This document shows, piece by piece, positions 38,749 through 49,388 of a DNA stretch of 64,000 nt. The stretch's first letter is position 1; each line of letters starts with the position of its first letter. The stretch spans positions 1,488,001 to 1,552,000 of the forward strand of contig CP048716.1 of assembly GCA_022641835.1 (NCBI GenBank). The letters run 5' to 3'. The notes under the pieces were generated by a model. That model did no database searches. It was given only the letters and a program-made list of their open reading frames with translations, and was not told where the DNA came from. The position numbers and the translations under genes were made by a program. The DNA comes from Petasospora fabianii. Lineage: Eukaryota > Ascomycota > Saccharomycetes > Phaffomycetales > Wickerhamomycetaceae.

Positions 38749-40735
38749 TCATTCATTTTGGGCGTATTCGATAGGCAAAGCAGCTTTCTCAACGTTTTTG
38801 AATGTTGGAAGTGAGGATGGTTTGAAACGATCAACCAGTTGTCCGATGCTTGTGTTGGTTACAGTAGGCTTTTCAATGAACACAGATGGATGCCCACTCT
38901 CGCCCTTGAAGCGCTTTCTCTGTTTGTCGTCCACAAGACGGTAGTGTAAGGCATTGTAAGCATCGTACTCAAGCTCGAGGACACGCTTGTAGGTAGATGC
39001 GGTGGCTTCAGGGTTCTGTTGAAGGTAATCTGCATAATCGAGAAGGATTGCATTGATCAGTGTGAGAGGCAGTGCTGAGGAATTCTTGATAAAAGCAACA
39101 ACCTTGGAGAGGCTTGTGCGATCACCAAGAGAGCGCTGGTACTTATAGTAGATAGACCAGAAGGGAACAGAACCAAACAATGACTCCTGCTTCGAATAGA
39201 AGCTGAAGTGGATTTTTAGCGCAGTGTGATCCTTGCATTGGTACCACAAGATTTTGATGAGCTCAGCAACTAATACACCAGCAGTTTTGTCATTCAAGAG
39301 GTCAGCAATTCGCTGTTCATAGATTGTAAGCTCAGTCTCAGTCTTTCCCGACTTGAATCGAGAATTCAAAATCTGGTTCAACCAGTCTGCTGTGCGTTTG
39401 GAATTCTTGTTCACTCGTGTGACATACTGAACATAGTGTATGATTGGGGCGGGTTCAGCTGGATTAGACTTGATAGTATTGAGGTATAGTTCGTTGATAG
39501 TTTCTGATGACTTGTCGTTGATCTCGAGGAACAGGGCGTGGCTGAGGCGGATGGAATAGATATCAACTGGGACATAAAGATTGACAGCCCTGTGATAGAT
39601 ATTCTGCAAAAGATCGGTGTCACTTGGTAGAGATGACGAGACCCATTTGATGTACTTGAGCCACAACTTGGTTTCAAGTGCGGTAGGGACAAGTGATCTT
39701 TCAAACAATGAGATGACTTGCTTCTTGTTCAACTCCGACGGGGAGGCGGTGTGCTTGGCAATCATGAAATCTAGATATTCTTCCCAAGTGGAGACGACTG
39801 ATGGATCGAGAGGAATCAACGTGAATGATGTTAGTTGGGCAACTTTGGCTTCGTAGGGCCAGATCTTCGTAACGTATGTGTACGTGTCAGTGCAAATTCG
39901 TGAGATGTGGTTTGTAAGGAGGGTGTTCTTGTCTTGGTCTGGATTTGAGTCAATGATGTTGTGAAGTTCAGGATCAAGGTCCATGATGCTCTCAAGTGGA
40001 ACTTTGTCTTTAATCTCAGTCAAGCTTTGGTAATATCTGGCATACTGATGTAGAGGAATCCGTACGACTCTTAGCAGGATATTCAGCACTTTCAAGTTAT
40101 CATTCTGCGACTTTTCAAACTCAATGTACTTGTCCCAAAGCGGATGAGAAAGGAATTGGTGACCAACAAATCCAACTGCTGTCTCGAATTCACTCCTTAT
40201 CTTATCAATGTGATCTTGTTCGTCGTTGTGGTTCGAGCATAGAAGAGTCAGGTAGTCTATCCAGAGGTCAAGGGAGGTTGGGAACACATCCAGCCCATTC
40301 GACAATGTTGCAAGAGAAGTCTCAAGACCACTCATCTGATATTGAAGAGCGGTATACTTTTTCCAATAGACATAGAAAAGTGGGAATCGTGAAAGTAGCT
40401 CATCAAACGTTTCTGTAATGACCCTCTTGACAGTCTCTGTCGGTGTAGTGTACTTCTGTAGAAGTTTCTCTGTGATATTCACAAGGGAATCCCAAGCAGC
40501 GGCGTCATTGGGAAGTTCGATCTATGATTATGTGTTAGTAGCTAGCTCGAGGAAAATCTAGATGAGTTAGTTCCAAGATACGTACGACTTTGGCTCTGGC
40601 ATCGATCCAGTCTGCATTCTCAGCATCAAACTTTGGGTCTCCAGTGGAAGGCTTTTTTTCGGGACTACTTCCAGTGGCGCTTTCCGGTGAGGGGCTCAGC
40701 GAGCCTTCAATAGTCCTTGAAATGTCGTTAGACAT
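38749..40735 (-). CDS. PRP39: U1 snRNP component Prp39 (two exons)
   Basis: Exons are 40586-40735 and 38749-40521, giving 640 residues (yeast Prp39 is 629). The 64-base intron has donor GTACGT, branch TACTAAC (about 40534-40540) and acceptor TAG. The joined junction reads WIDARAKV-IELPNDAAAWDS. The protein is an all-helical HAT-repeat solenoid: FPLFYVYWKKYTALQYQMSG, then VFPTSLDLWIDYLTLLC, then FLSHPLWDKYIEFEKSQ, and PFWSIYYKYQRS nearer the C terminus. In yeast, Prp39 with Prp42 forms a U1 snRNP scaffold for 5' splice-site recognition. The ATG at 40735 is chosen because upstream in-frame residues look like non-coding sequence. Confidence 0.92.
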
Positions 40736-40943
40736 CTTTGTATCTGGGCTACCTCTTAAATCATTACGTTGTATATGTTTACGATAGTTCAAGGTCTTGG
40801 GCAAAGAAAATCGCATGCACAAAGGTGCCCGTACCCCATTGGCAGATTTCGCGAGCTAGTTGAAATGGCGACCACCATAATGGTCAAGGGTACACCATTT
40901 ACAAGTCCCACTACAATAACCATTAGACCTCAGTCCTCGCGTG

Positions 40944-42512
40944 ATGGTTTCTGTTTTGGGATTCCGAGTGAGGCTCGAGCTGAAGGCCGGCAACTCGCTG
41001 ACCGGAAACGTGAACAATGTCGCTGACAAGGTTTTGACCTTGGATACTGTCGAGTTTTCTGATGGCACTAAGAAGTCGAATTGGAAGATTGCAGGCAGCG
41101 AGATATTGGACTTGAAGGTTCTCGATCTGCCAAAGGAGCTCCAGAAGAGCAAAGGAAAGAAGAAGAATAACACACAGAACCCATCTACTGTCGTTTACAG
41201 CTCCAATGCTCCAGGTACGCCAGGTACTCCAGGCAGCGTCAGCTCACAACAGCACAAGGGTGCTAAGCAGAAGGGTAATCAGAAACGCAACCAAAGTGCA
41301 GGTTACATGGAGGAACCATCTTGGGGTAACGCTGATGCCGTGAAGTCCAGCGGTGACTTTGACTTCAGTGGTCAAACCGCTGCATTTGACAAGAATTCTG
41401 CTCTCGAAGAATTTGCCGTCAGAGACAACATTGATGAATCTCAGCGTCTTGTTGGCTTGAACAAGAAAAAGACCAAGTACGAGCATGACGAAAACGTCCT
41501 TGCCTCGAATAGAAAAGATGGATGGGAAGACCAGGTTCACGATTCCTCATCATCAAGTGTTCCAAGGGGCACTGAGGTTGCTTCCAGGAAGCTGGCTGAG
41601 GTTCTCCAAGAGAAGATTCCAGCTCAAGCTTCTAAAAAGGCACCAAGATCTCCATCTGTTGCCGGGTCCATCTATCAGTTTGCATCGGTATCGGGAGAGC
41701 CCCTCCCATTGGTTACTCCAGTCAGCTTGGTTGAAGTTGAACGCTTGACAAATGAGAACTTCAAGCTCACCCCACGGATTTTAGCTGAGAACTGTTCCAG
41801 AGGTGTGGCTTCCATTATCATAAAAATGCTTGGTGGTCATTCCAGGCTTGCCAAGTCTAATCACAACCTGCCACCACTTGTTCTCTTGCTTGTTGGTAAC
41901 AACCGTGCTGGTGCTCGTGCATTGGCCGCTGGTCGCCAGTTGGCCAACCATGGTGTCAGAGCCATCGCATTCACAATAACAAACCACACCAAGCCAGACG
42001 AGTTTGAAGATCATACAGCACACCAGCTCGAGCTGTTCACACTTTGTGGTGGTAAATGCGTGTCTGAAATGAAGCAGTTGACATCAGTCCTTGGCTCTAT
42101 TGAGACGCCGGTTGAGCTTATCCTTGATGCATTGCAGGGCTACGACACAAGGATCCCAGACTTATGGGGTGAAGAGCTACAGAAGGCCAATGACATCATT
42201 ACTTGGGTTAACAAAACAAGTGGTGTAAATGCCGTTGTGTCCTTGGACATTCCTGCTGGTATCGATGCCGGTTCTGGCCTTGCGGAGGAAAACTACTTGA
42301 ATGCTAAATTCGTTGTGAGCACTGGTTTGCCTCTCAGCGGGTTGGAACTTGCATACGGAAACGGCATTGTATCCAAGGGTGACTGGACTCACCACCTTGT
42401 TGACATTGGTATTCCACAGAAGCTCTTCAAGAAGGGAAACCTCCGTAAGTTTGACAGAAGTTGGTTCAATGGCCAGTTCGTGGTCTCGATGGACCTTGTT
42501 GAAAAGACTTGA
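40944..42512 (+). CDS. EDC3: Enhancer of mRNA decapping
   Basis: A 522-residue P-body scaffold. Residues 1-60 are a divergent LSm domain (MVSVLGFRVRLELKAGNSLT, VLTLDTVEFSDG) that binds Dcp2. A disordered stretch contains the FDF motif (SSGDFDFSGQTAAFDKNSAL) for the helicase Dhh1. The C-terminal YjeF_N domain (about 265-515) mediates dimerisation (PPLVLLLVGNNRAGARALAA, VVSLDIPAGIDAGSG). The ATG at 40944 starts the LSm strand; a GTG precedes it in frame. It lies head to head with PRP39, 208 bases apart. Confidence 0.94.
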   Translation: MVSVLGFRVRLELKAGNSLTGNVNNVADKVLTLDTVEFSDGTKKSNWKIAGSEILDLKVLDLPKELQKSKGKKKNNTQNPSTVVYSSNAPGTPGTPGSVSSQQHKGAKQKGNQKRNQSAGYMEEPSWGNADAVKSSGDFDFSGQTAAFDKNSALEEFAVRDNIDESQRLVGLNKKKTKYEHDENVLASNRKDGWEDQVHDSSSSSVPRGTEVASRKLAEVLQEKIPAQASKKAPRSPSVAGSIYQFASVSGEPLPLVTPVSLVEVERLTNENFKLTPRILAENCSRGVASIIIKMLGGHSRLAKSNHNLPPLVLLLVGNNRAGARALAAGRQLANHGVRAIAFTITNHTKPDEFEDHTAHQLELFTLCGGKCVSEMKQLTSVLGSIETPVELILDALQGYDTRIPDLWGEELQKANDIITWVNKTSGVNAVVSLDIPAGIDAGSGLAEENYLNAKFVVSTGLPLSGLELAYGNGIVSKGDWTHHLVDIGIPQKLFKKGNLRKFDRSWFNGQFVVSMDLVEKT

Positions 42513-43177
42513 TCCATCTCAAAAACGCATACTTGATGAAAATTGTATAATAGACATGGTTAATGGCATTTGTTAATTGAAAGCAGTCTCTGTAAAAGCT
42601 CTTAGTTTGCGAAACTCGAGATATCTTGACCATACGTGTACATTTCAGCATGTTTGTGTCACTCTCAGCATAAGTTTTAGTCCGGTCCAATTGCACGTCA
42701 AAAAATCCGCGAATTATTGCATGTCTCTGGCATGGAGCGAAAATAGCTGTTTACACACGTCTTGGTCAAGGCATTTACCACAATCCAAGCCCCAAACCAC
42801 CATCACCCTTGGCCCTTTCTCATTGGAAACAACGTTGGAATACACTCCAACCTCATATCCTCCTACTTCTTTCAAAAGGACGCGCTAACAACACGGCGGA
42901 ACTGCCACGCATTCGCGTCACACTTTCGAGAGCCAGCACAACCCCCGCCACCACTTCAAGAGCAGGTGTATCATCGAACAGGCAGCAATCGCTACCTAGA
43001 CGCACTCAGCTAGCTCATTCGCCAGTGGGGAGACTACACTACACAAGGACGCCCACCTTAAAACTTTTAGGCCACTACTCTCGCTTCCCAGAAGATATCC
43101 ATAAGAACATTTGGCCTCGACATTCTCTTATCAACTAACTCCCCCCTCACTTCCACCACACATTCACAACTACTACA
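42513..43177. other. EDC3 3' flank and VAC8 promoter
   Basis: Open frames at 42577-43138 are A/C-rich and lack known domains. The segment just before VAC8 is C-rich with CACACATTCACAACTACTACA, a typical yeast leader. No gene is supported. Confidence 0.45.
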
Positions 43178-44905
43178 ATGGGTATCTGCTGCAGTTGTTT
43201 ATCAGGTACGTTCACCATACAGTAGTTCACTACCTCTATTTATATCCAGATTACTAACTTCTTATCAGGCCGCGGTTCCAGTGCAGAGCACCAGCCTCTT
43301 CTCGCGGAGAACGAGCGCGAGGCAATCTCCGCATTGCTCCAGTTCCTCGAAAATAGATCCGATGTTGATTTCTTTTCACATGGTCCTCTTAGGGCCCTGA
43401 GCACACTTGTGTATTCTGATAACATTGACCTTCAAAGAAGTGCTGCCTTGGCATTTGCAGAGATTACAGAGAAGGATGTGAGACCCGTTGACAGAGAAGT
43501 ACTCGAACCTATCCTAATACTTCTTCAGTCTGCTGACACCGAGGTGCAGAGGGCTGCTTGTGCTGCCCTTGGTAACTTGGCTGTAAACAGCGAGAACAAG
43601 ATTCTCATTGTTGACATGGGTGGATTGGAGCCGCTCATCCGCCAGATGATGTCTACGAACATTGAAGTTCAGTGTAACGCTGTGGGATGCATCACCAACT
43701 TGGCCACGCAGGACGATAATAAGGCTAAGATTGCACGTTCTGGTGCTCTTGTACCACTGACGAAGCTCGCCAAATCTAAGGATCTTCGTGTTCAAAGAAA
43801 TGCTACTGGTGCCTTGCTCAACATGACGCACTCGAATGAGAACAGACAGGAACTTGTCAATGCTGGCGCTGTGCCTGTTCTTGTTTCTCTCCTTTCATCT
43901 TCGGACCCAGATGTGCAGTACTACTGTACCACTGCGTTATCTAATATTGCTGTTGATGAGTCGAACAGAAAGAAGCTTTCACAGACAGAGCCACGTCTTG
44001 TTACACAGCTTGTGCAGTTGATGGACTCAATGTCTGCTCGTGTTCAATGTCAGGCTACATTGGCCTTGAGAAACTTGGCTTCTGATGCTGGATATCAATT
44101 GGAGATTGTGAGGGCTGGTGGATTGCCACACTTGGTTAAACTCCTGCAATCAACACATCAGCCACTTGTCCTTGCCGCTGTTGCATGCATTAGAAACATT
44201 TCCATTCATCCATTGAATGAAGGCCTGATCATCGATGCCGGATTCTTGAAGCCACTTGTTGCATTGCTTGACTACAACGACTCTGAGGAGATCCAGTGCC
44301 ATGCTGTGTCGACATTAAGAAACTTGGCTGCTTCTTCTGAGAGAAACAGACTGGAGTTGCTTGAGGCTGATGCTGTTGTGAAGTTGAAAGATTTGGTTTT
44401 GCAGACACCAGTCAGTGTTCAAAGTGAGATCTCAGCGTGCTTTGCCATCTTGGCTCTGGCTGATGACTTGAAGGCCAAATTGCTTGAACTTGGATTGGTA
44501 GATGTTCTCATTCCACTTACATATTCTCAGAATGGTGAGGTTTGCGGTAATGCCGCTGCTGCATTGGCCAATTTGTGCTCGAGACTCTCTGACTATAAAC
44601 AGATAATTGATAACTGGGACGTTCCAGAGCAAGGTATCCGTGGATTCCTTGAAAGATTCCTCAAGAGTGAGAATCCAACATTTGAGCACATTGCCCTTTG
44701 GACAATTCTGCAATTGCTTGAGTGTCACAAGCCGCAGATCACCCAACTGATTAAGGATAATGCTGAAATTACCAGTGCTATTCAAAAGTTGATGAATGAG
44801 AATGCAAGTGCCGCTCAGAACAGAGTTGATGAAATGAACGAGGACCCAAGAGTTGAGTTGTACAATCTGAGTCAGCAGATCTTGAAGTACATCGAGTTGG
44901 CTTGA
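43178..44905 (+). CDS. VAC8: Vacuolar armadillo-repeat protein Vac8 (two exons)
   Basis: Exons are 43178-43205 (28 bases) and 43269-44905, giving 554 residues (yeast Vac8 is 578). The 63-base intron has donor GTACGT, branch TACTAAC (near 43252) and acceptor CAG. Exon 1 encodes MGICCSCLS: Gly2 for myristoylation and Cys4, Cys5, Cys7 for palmitoylation, matching the yeast MGSCCSC site. An Arm solenoid fills the rest ([70 protein letters not shown]-like unit). It acts on the vacuole membrane in inheritance (Vac17), nucleus-vacuole junctions (Nvj1) and Atg13-dependent autophagy. Starting at the first ATG of the long frame (43334) would lose the lipidation site. Confidence 0.97.
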
Positions 44906-45515
44906 ATCTGATTGTTTTAAGCCTATCTTTTTCTTGCTTTATTTTGAATTTTGGTTGCTCTTTTGTCATTGTCATCTCTTTTCTCATCTTGCCTTGTTCA
45001 ATTAATGGATTTTCATCACTATCACCATCACCTCCATCATCAACACCCGCCTTGCTATGCCACCACATCTTATCTCATAAAAAAAGCTATTGTGTGCTAG
45101 TATTCCACTTGCATAACACTAAAAGTGAGACAATGAGTTTCATCAACAAACATGACCACTGAACCATGTCTTTGTGCGTGGCGGTCATGTCTTGTTGTAC
45201 CATAGACTTATCCGCTCTGCACAGCTTTTGCTCATGCTTTTTGTCTACACATACAAACCAATTTAATAAAGAATGAATTGAAAAAGAAAATGTGCTGTAG
45301 CTAATAGAAGCCAATAATCTGCTTCGGAGATGGGTCGATGTTGCGAAGTAGTGCGAGCTTATAATTAGTGTGTATGCGCTCCCTCCCTTATATATGCTCT
45401 CTCACATTCTCAACTAGCGGCGCACAGCGCTGCCCGGTGTTTGAACAAGACCGCCATATAAGAGCACTGGGACCAGAAGTGAAATGATTATTACTTATAA
45501 GAAGAGGACAACTGA
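44906..45515. other. VAC8 3' flank and lipase promoter
   Basis: T-rich DNA after VAC8, then a region with TATATA near 45389 and TATAAGAG near 45457, the latter 59 bases before the lipase ATG. No gene is supported. Confidence 0.45.
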
Positions 45516-46799
45516 ATGACATCCACCCAGATGTTATTTGTAAAGACTTTGTTGCAAAGTCTACTACTCATTGTGGGATTTCGCCTCATGAAACTATCCA
45601 CTGCCAGTAGTAGCACACCACAGTACAGCAAAAATCATGGGAGTAACCTCACCATCGCCCATGATTCAGTCTTAGAAGACCAAGAGCAGGAATATCCCAG
45701 CATTTCTCAAGAATTATATGAATATCTCTCCACTACGGCGGAGATGGCTAAAATCGCCTATTGTACCGTGAATCCCTTCTTTAGCGTTGGTGAGCTTAAG
45801 GATGAGTGTGAACCTATGAGATTTTGTCGAGAGACTGAAAACACACGTATTGTTGGAGTCTTTAGACCTAACTGGTGGAGTGGGAGTATAAGTGGTACCG
45901 TTGCTGTGGTTGTGAAAGAGGATACTAAGGAGGTGTTTGTTAACTATAGAGGGACTTGTGCACCGGGGGATTGGGTAACTGATTTCAATGCCCTACAGAG
46001 CAAATATATGCCTGTGATGGCTCCCGGTGATGGCACTGGCGTGAGTAAAGCTATGAGAGACGTTGTTAACGAGTATAATGGTTTTGTTGGTTTGCATGCC
46101 GGGAACGGTACGGAGGTGGAGACAGCAAGGTTCGGTAAACTACTGGCAGATAAGGTTTCGGAAAAACTGGAAGCGTTGGGCCAGGGGGACATTTGTGCAA
46201 AGTGTAAGGTACATATGGGTGTGTATCTTGCACATGCTCATATTTTCCCCAAAGTTTTCCAAGGTGTAAAGCCATTTGTTGAACAGGGTTACAAGCTAAC
46301 AGTCACTGGCCATTCGTTGGGTGGTGGCTTTGCTCAGTTGGCCGGCGCCGAATTTCAATACCTTGGGTATATGCCACGAACTGTATCATATGGACAGTTA
46401 CGGGTGGGGAATCCGGAGACCAATGAATGGACAGACATGCTGTTCCATACGAGGCAACTAGCAAACAAGCTCAAAGGTCAACATGTGCCACCCTATGGTT
46501 CATTCACACGAGTTTATCAAACCACTGACCTAGTGCCGCTGCTGCCACCATTTAAAAAGTATACGCATGCTGGGATGGCTATTGCCATTGAACAGATTAC
46601 CCTACCACAGGACAAAGGTGTTGTTGAGTTCCGAGGTGCGTCAAACAATTGGAAGAATGAGGGGATTGAGCTTGATGATTACCGAGGTGATTGGAGAGCG
46701 CTATTTGTGCTATATCAGCACCTTAATTACTTTACGAGACTGTCATGGCCTTGTAACGATGCTGAGTTGTTTGCTCCAGAGGATGCGTGGGTGTGGTGA
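45516..46799 (+). CDS. Secreted class 3 lipase
   Basis: A 427-residue alpha/beta hydrolase. Residues about 6-22 (MLFVKTLLQSLLLIVGF) form a signal peptide or anchor. The nucleophile elbow is GHSLGGG with Ser267; Asp338 in TTDLVPLLPP and His351 in YTHAGM complete the triad. FVNYRGTCAPGDWVTDFNA (141-159) is the strand and lid region usual in class 3 lipases. Sequons at Asn44 (NLT) and Asn197 (NGT) and several cysteines fit a secreted glycoprotein. The likely role is hydrolysis of external triacylglycerols or other esters; substrate is not fixed by sequence. It lacks the X-Ala/X-Pro leader of the other two secreted proteins here. Confidence 0.9.
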   Translation: MTSTQMLFVKTLLQSLLLIVGFRLMKLSTASSSTPQYSKNHGSNLTIAHDSVLEDQEQEYPSISQELYEYLSTTAEMAKIAYCTVNPFFSVGELKDECEPMRFCRETENTRIVGVFRPNWWSGSISGTVAVVVKEDTKEVFVNYRGTCAPGDWVTDFNALQSKYMPVMAPGDGTGVSKAMRDVVNEYNGFVGLHAGNGTEVETARFGKLLADKVSEKLEALGQGDICAKCKVHMGVYLAHAHIFPKVFQGVKPFVEQGYKLTVTGHSLGGGFAQLAGAEFQYLGYMPRTVSYGQLRVGNPETNEWTDMLFHTRQLANKLKGQHVPPYGSFTRVYQTTDLVPLLPPFKKYTHAGMAIAIEQITLPQDKGVVEFRGASNNWKNEGIELDDYRGDWRALFVLYQHLNYFTRLSWPCNDAELFAPEDAWVW

Positions 46800-47328
46800 G
46801 TGGAGTTTGCTTGCAGTTGAGTGGTATATAAGCTTGACTATGAACGAGGATCGATGATCAGTGCGAATGCGGGGACACAATGTACAGCGCACAACAGTAC
46901 CCAATAATAGAATCTAGTAGCCGAATCGAGGTTGACAGATTTACCCCGGATTCTCCTTTCTTGTGGCGGGCGCTTGCAGGCGTGCACAATGCAGGCTTGC
47001 ATGGTGAGATGTGAGATGTGGGTTGCAAGATGTATCAGGAGTCATGTGTGGCGCCTGGTGGTGACCGGCGCAGGGTAGGACAAGTAGATGATCATGTTTG
47101 CGTGACGCGTCTATTAAAGTACCCCAGAATGAAACACGAGCTGTCACACAGCCCGGCAAGTTGGCAGGCGTGCAGAGGAATTAAAATTAATAATAAAAAA
47201 AATCCCTCCTCTAGGCGCGCCCCCCGGCACCGGAGAAAAAACAGAAGCATAAAAATTGGTGCGCATGGGTGCGCCTGGGGCGTTACGAGTGATCGAGTAT
47301 GTTTTCTTTTTTGGGCCAAAACTGTGGA

Positions 47329-47344
47329 CTGGGCCCGGGCCCAG
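47329..47344. repeat. 16-base perfect GC palindrome
   Basis: CTGGGCCCGGGCCCAG reads the same on both strands. Every base but the four near the ends is G or C. It could form a hairpin or bind a dimeric factor; no function is shown by the sequence. Confidence 0.85.
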
Positions 47345-48030
47345 CGGGTGAACTCCCAGGGGGGCGGTCCAGACAGCCTACTCCTATCATGAATTCTAAT
47401 TACTCACTGTTCACCGGCAATAGCATTCTCAAACAGGTAGAGTTATCTATAGAATAGGGGACCGGGTACAACCGGGTGGGCAGTAAAAGCATTAGCCTGT
47501 GTCTTAATCGACTCATCTAGGTACATATAGGTCATCTTCCATCTCCCCCCAATCATCCATGGATGATAGTGATAGCCAAGTCCGGGCTCGGCCAGCTTTC
47601 CCCAGAGTCATCGTTCAAAGATCTGCGGTCCGGCGATTGCGTGTGCGTGGGCTGTTTTGATGTTTTCGTTTTTCCCGTTTTCGTTGGCTCCACTGTCATC
47701 GCAGCTGAGGCGCTGGCTGTGGGGAAGTCATCGAGACAGCGATTCAGCTGCTCTCTCTCGATAGATATTTTCAATGTAGAAGCGTCCACCTCTCTACAAG
47801 CAAAGCATCACATCTATATAACCAAGAAAACATTATTTCCACTCTCCCCCTTCAAGCTAGGCCCAACTTGACCCACAGCCATCACTGGGTTTCCAGCTGA
47901 TAACGAATGCCGCCAGGGCTGCATGAGAATCTCAGAACATTTCTTTTTTTTATGCCCCACCTCGGTGAGTCTGGCCGGCCATCGCACCGACCCGCGCGCG
48001 TCTTTTTTTCTACTTTCCCCAGAAATTGCA

Positions 48031-48037
48031 TATAAAG
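48031..48037 (+). promoter_or_regulatory. TATA box (TATAAAG)
   Basis: Lies in GCATATAAAGCCCC, 108 bases before the ATG at 48139. The leader that follows is C/A/T-rich (CTTAACAACAAGACTACC), typical of a highly expressed metabolic gene. Confidence 0.65.
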
Positions 48038-48138
48038 CCCCGCCCATTCTTCTCTTTTTCCCATCCCAGTCACATTTAGACATAAGGTCTCACACTCTAA
48101 CATCTTAACAACAAGACTACCCACCCTTCACACTCGCA

Positions 48139-48972
48139 ATGACTGCCACAACCCTTGAGACCGTCGCTGACATCGTCCCATCATTCAGACTAGACAACCG
48201 TACCGCCGTCCTTACCGGAGGCGCTGGTGGTCTCTCCCTCACACTCTCTAAGGCTCTTGTCGCTCAGGGCGCTAACGTTGCCCTCGTGGACCTCAACATT
48301 GAGGCTTGCCAGGCTGCCGCTGCTGACCTCGTTGAATGGGCTTCCGCTCAAGGTATTGCTGGCCCAAAGGTTTCTGCCTGGGCATGCAACGTTGGCGATG
48401 CCCTCAACGTTCAGGAGTGTGTTGCCGCTATCAATGAATTTTACGGTGAGCCAGCTGATTTGCTCATCCACACCGCTGGCTACTGCCAAAACTTCAGTGC
48501 ATTGGAGTACCCAGACGAGAAGGCTGCCGCCCTCGTTAACGTTAACCTGATGGGTTCCTACTACATTTCCAAGTATGTCGCCAAGGCCCTCGCTGACGCT
48601 GGTAAGCCAGGATCTTTGATCCTCATTGGCTCTATGTCTGGTGTTATTGTCAATGATCCACAGCCACAGGTTGCTTACAACATGTCTAAGGCTGGTGTTA
48701 TCCACTTGACCAAGTCCCTCGCCTGTGAGTGGGCTCAGTACGGTATCAGAGTGAACTGTTTGTCTCCTGGCTACATTGCAACTCCATTGACCAAGCACGT
48801 TATTGGCCACAATGTTGAGCTCAAGGACAACTGGGAATCCAAGATTCCACAGCACAGAATGGCTGACCCAAGAGAATTTGTCGGTTCCATCTTGTACTTT
48901 GCCTCCATGACTGCCTCTTCTTACACCACTGGTGAGAACTTGGTTGTCGATGGTGGTTACCAGTGCTGGTAA
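48139..48972 (+). CDS. D-arabinitol 2-dehydrogenase-like short-chain dehydrogenase
   Basis: A 277-residue classical SDR. The cofactor loop is TGGAGGL (26-32), and Asp51 after strand 2 (ALVDLN) indicates NAD preference. The catalytic residues are Ser167 (GSMSG), Tyr180 and Lys184 (YNMSKAG). The segments VPSFRLDNRTAVLTGG, NTAGYC-like HTAGYCQNF, LIGSMSGVIVNDPQPQ and the ending TTGENLVVDGGYQCW closely match fungal D-arabinitol 2-dehydrogenases (Candida ARD), which oxidise D-arabinitol to D-ribulose. Related sorbose or xylulose reductases are alternatives. Codon bias is strong (GCT, GTT, CTC, TCC), and a TATA box precedes it, suggesting high or induced expression in pentitol metabolism. Confidence 0.87.
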   Translation: MTATTLETVADIVPSFRLDNRTAVLTGGAGGLSLTLSKALVAQGANVALVDLNIEACQAAAADLVEWASAQGIAGPKVSAWACNVGDALNVQECVAAINEFYGEPADLLIHTAGYCQNFSALEYPDEKAAALVNVNLMGSYYISKYVAKALADAGKPGSLILIGSMSGVIVNDPQPQVAYNMSKAGVIHLTKSLACEWAQYGIRVNCLSPGYIATPLTKHVIGHNVELKDNWESKIPQHRMADPREFVGSILYFASMTASSYTTGENLVVDGGYQCW

Positions 48973-49388
48973 ATCGTTGGCTTCTAGCCCTCCCCAACCC
49001 CTTTTCATGATGTGACGTTTTTTCAATTTGGATTTGGTTACGTTTTTTCGGTTCTTCTTGGGAAAGTTTCCCACCTTTTTAATTTTAATATGCTGGGGCT
49101 GTGCTATGCTCTATCGGCATCCCTCTTAATCGTTGCATCTCAACTCCTCGCTGGCTTTTGTTTTTGTCCTTGTCTTTGTCTTTTTGGTTTCTGCATCATA
49201 CACATATAGAGAGAGAGAGAGATGCTTGCACGATTAAAGGTTTGCTGATGTTTGATGCATCTTGGTGCACGCCAACTTACACAGTTTAATGATAATTTAT
49301 GATTACAAAATGAGAAGTTGTAGTAAAAATGTGCATCATTCATTAGCAGTTCTTGGAAGAGCTCAGTTGGCCAACCACCTTGAGAGTA
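48973..49388. other. Intergenic between convergent SDR and TAF3 genes
   Basis: T-rich 3' flank of the SDR gene, with a repetitive CTTTGTCTTTTTGG stretch and a short GAGAGAGAGAGA tract near 49210. It holds both terminators and no gene. Confidence 0.45.

Larger units (their letters stand above)
46800..48138. other. GC-rich gene-free stretch, regulatory for SDR gene
   Basis: About 1.3 kb with no convincing gene. It contains a 16-base perfect palindrome (47329-47344), a direct ACCGGGT pair (47461-47467 and 47471-47477) of the CGG type bound by zinc-cluster factors, TATATAA near 47814 and the TATA box at 48031. The composition (C and G runs such as GGCGCGCCCCCCGG near 47214) is unlike the AT-rich intergenic DNA elsewhere. 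Confidence 0.45.
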
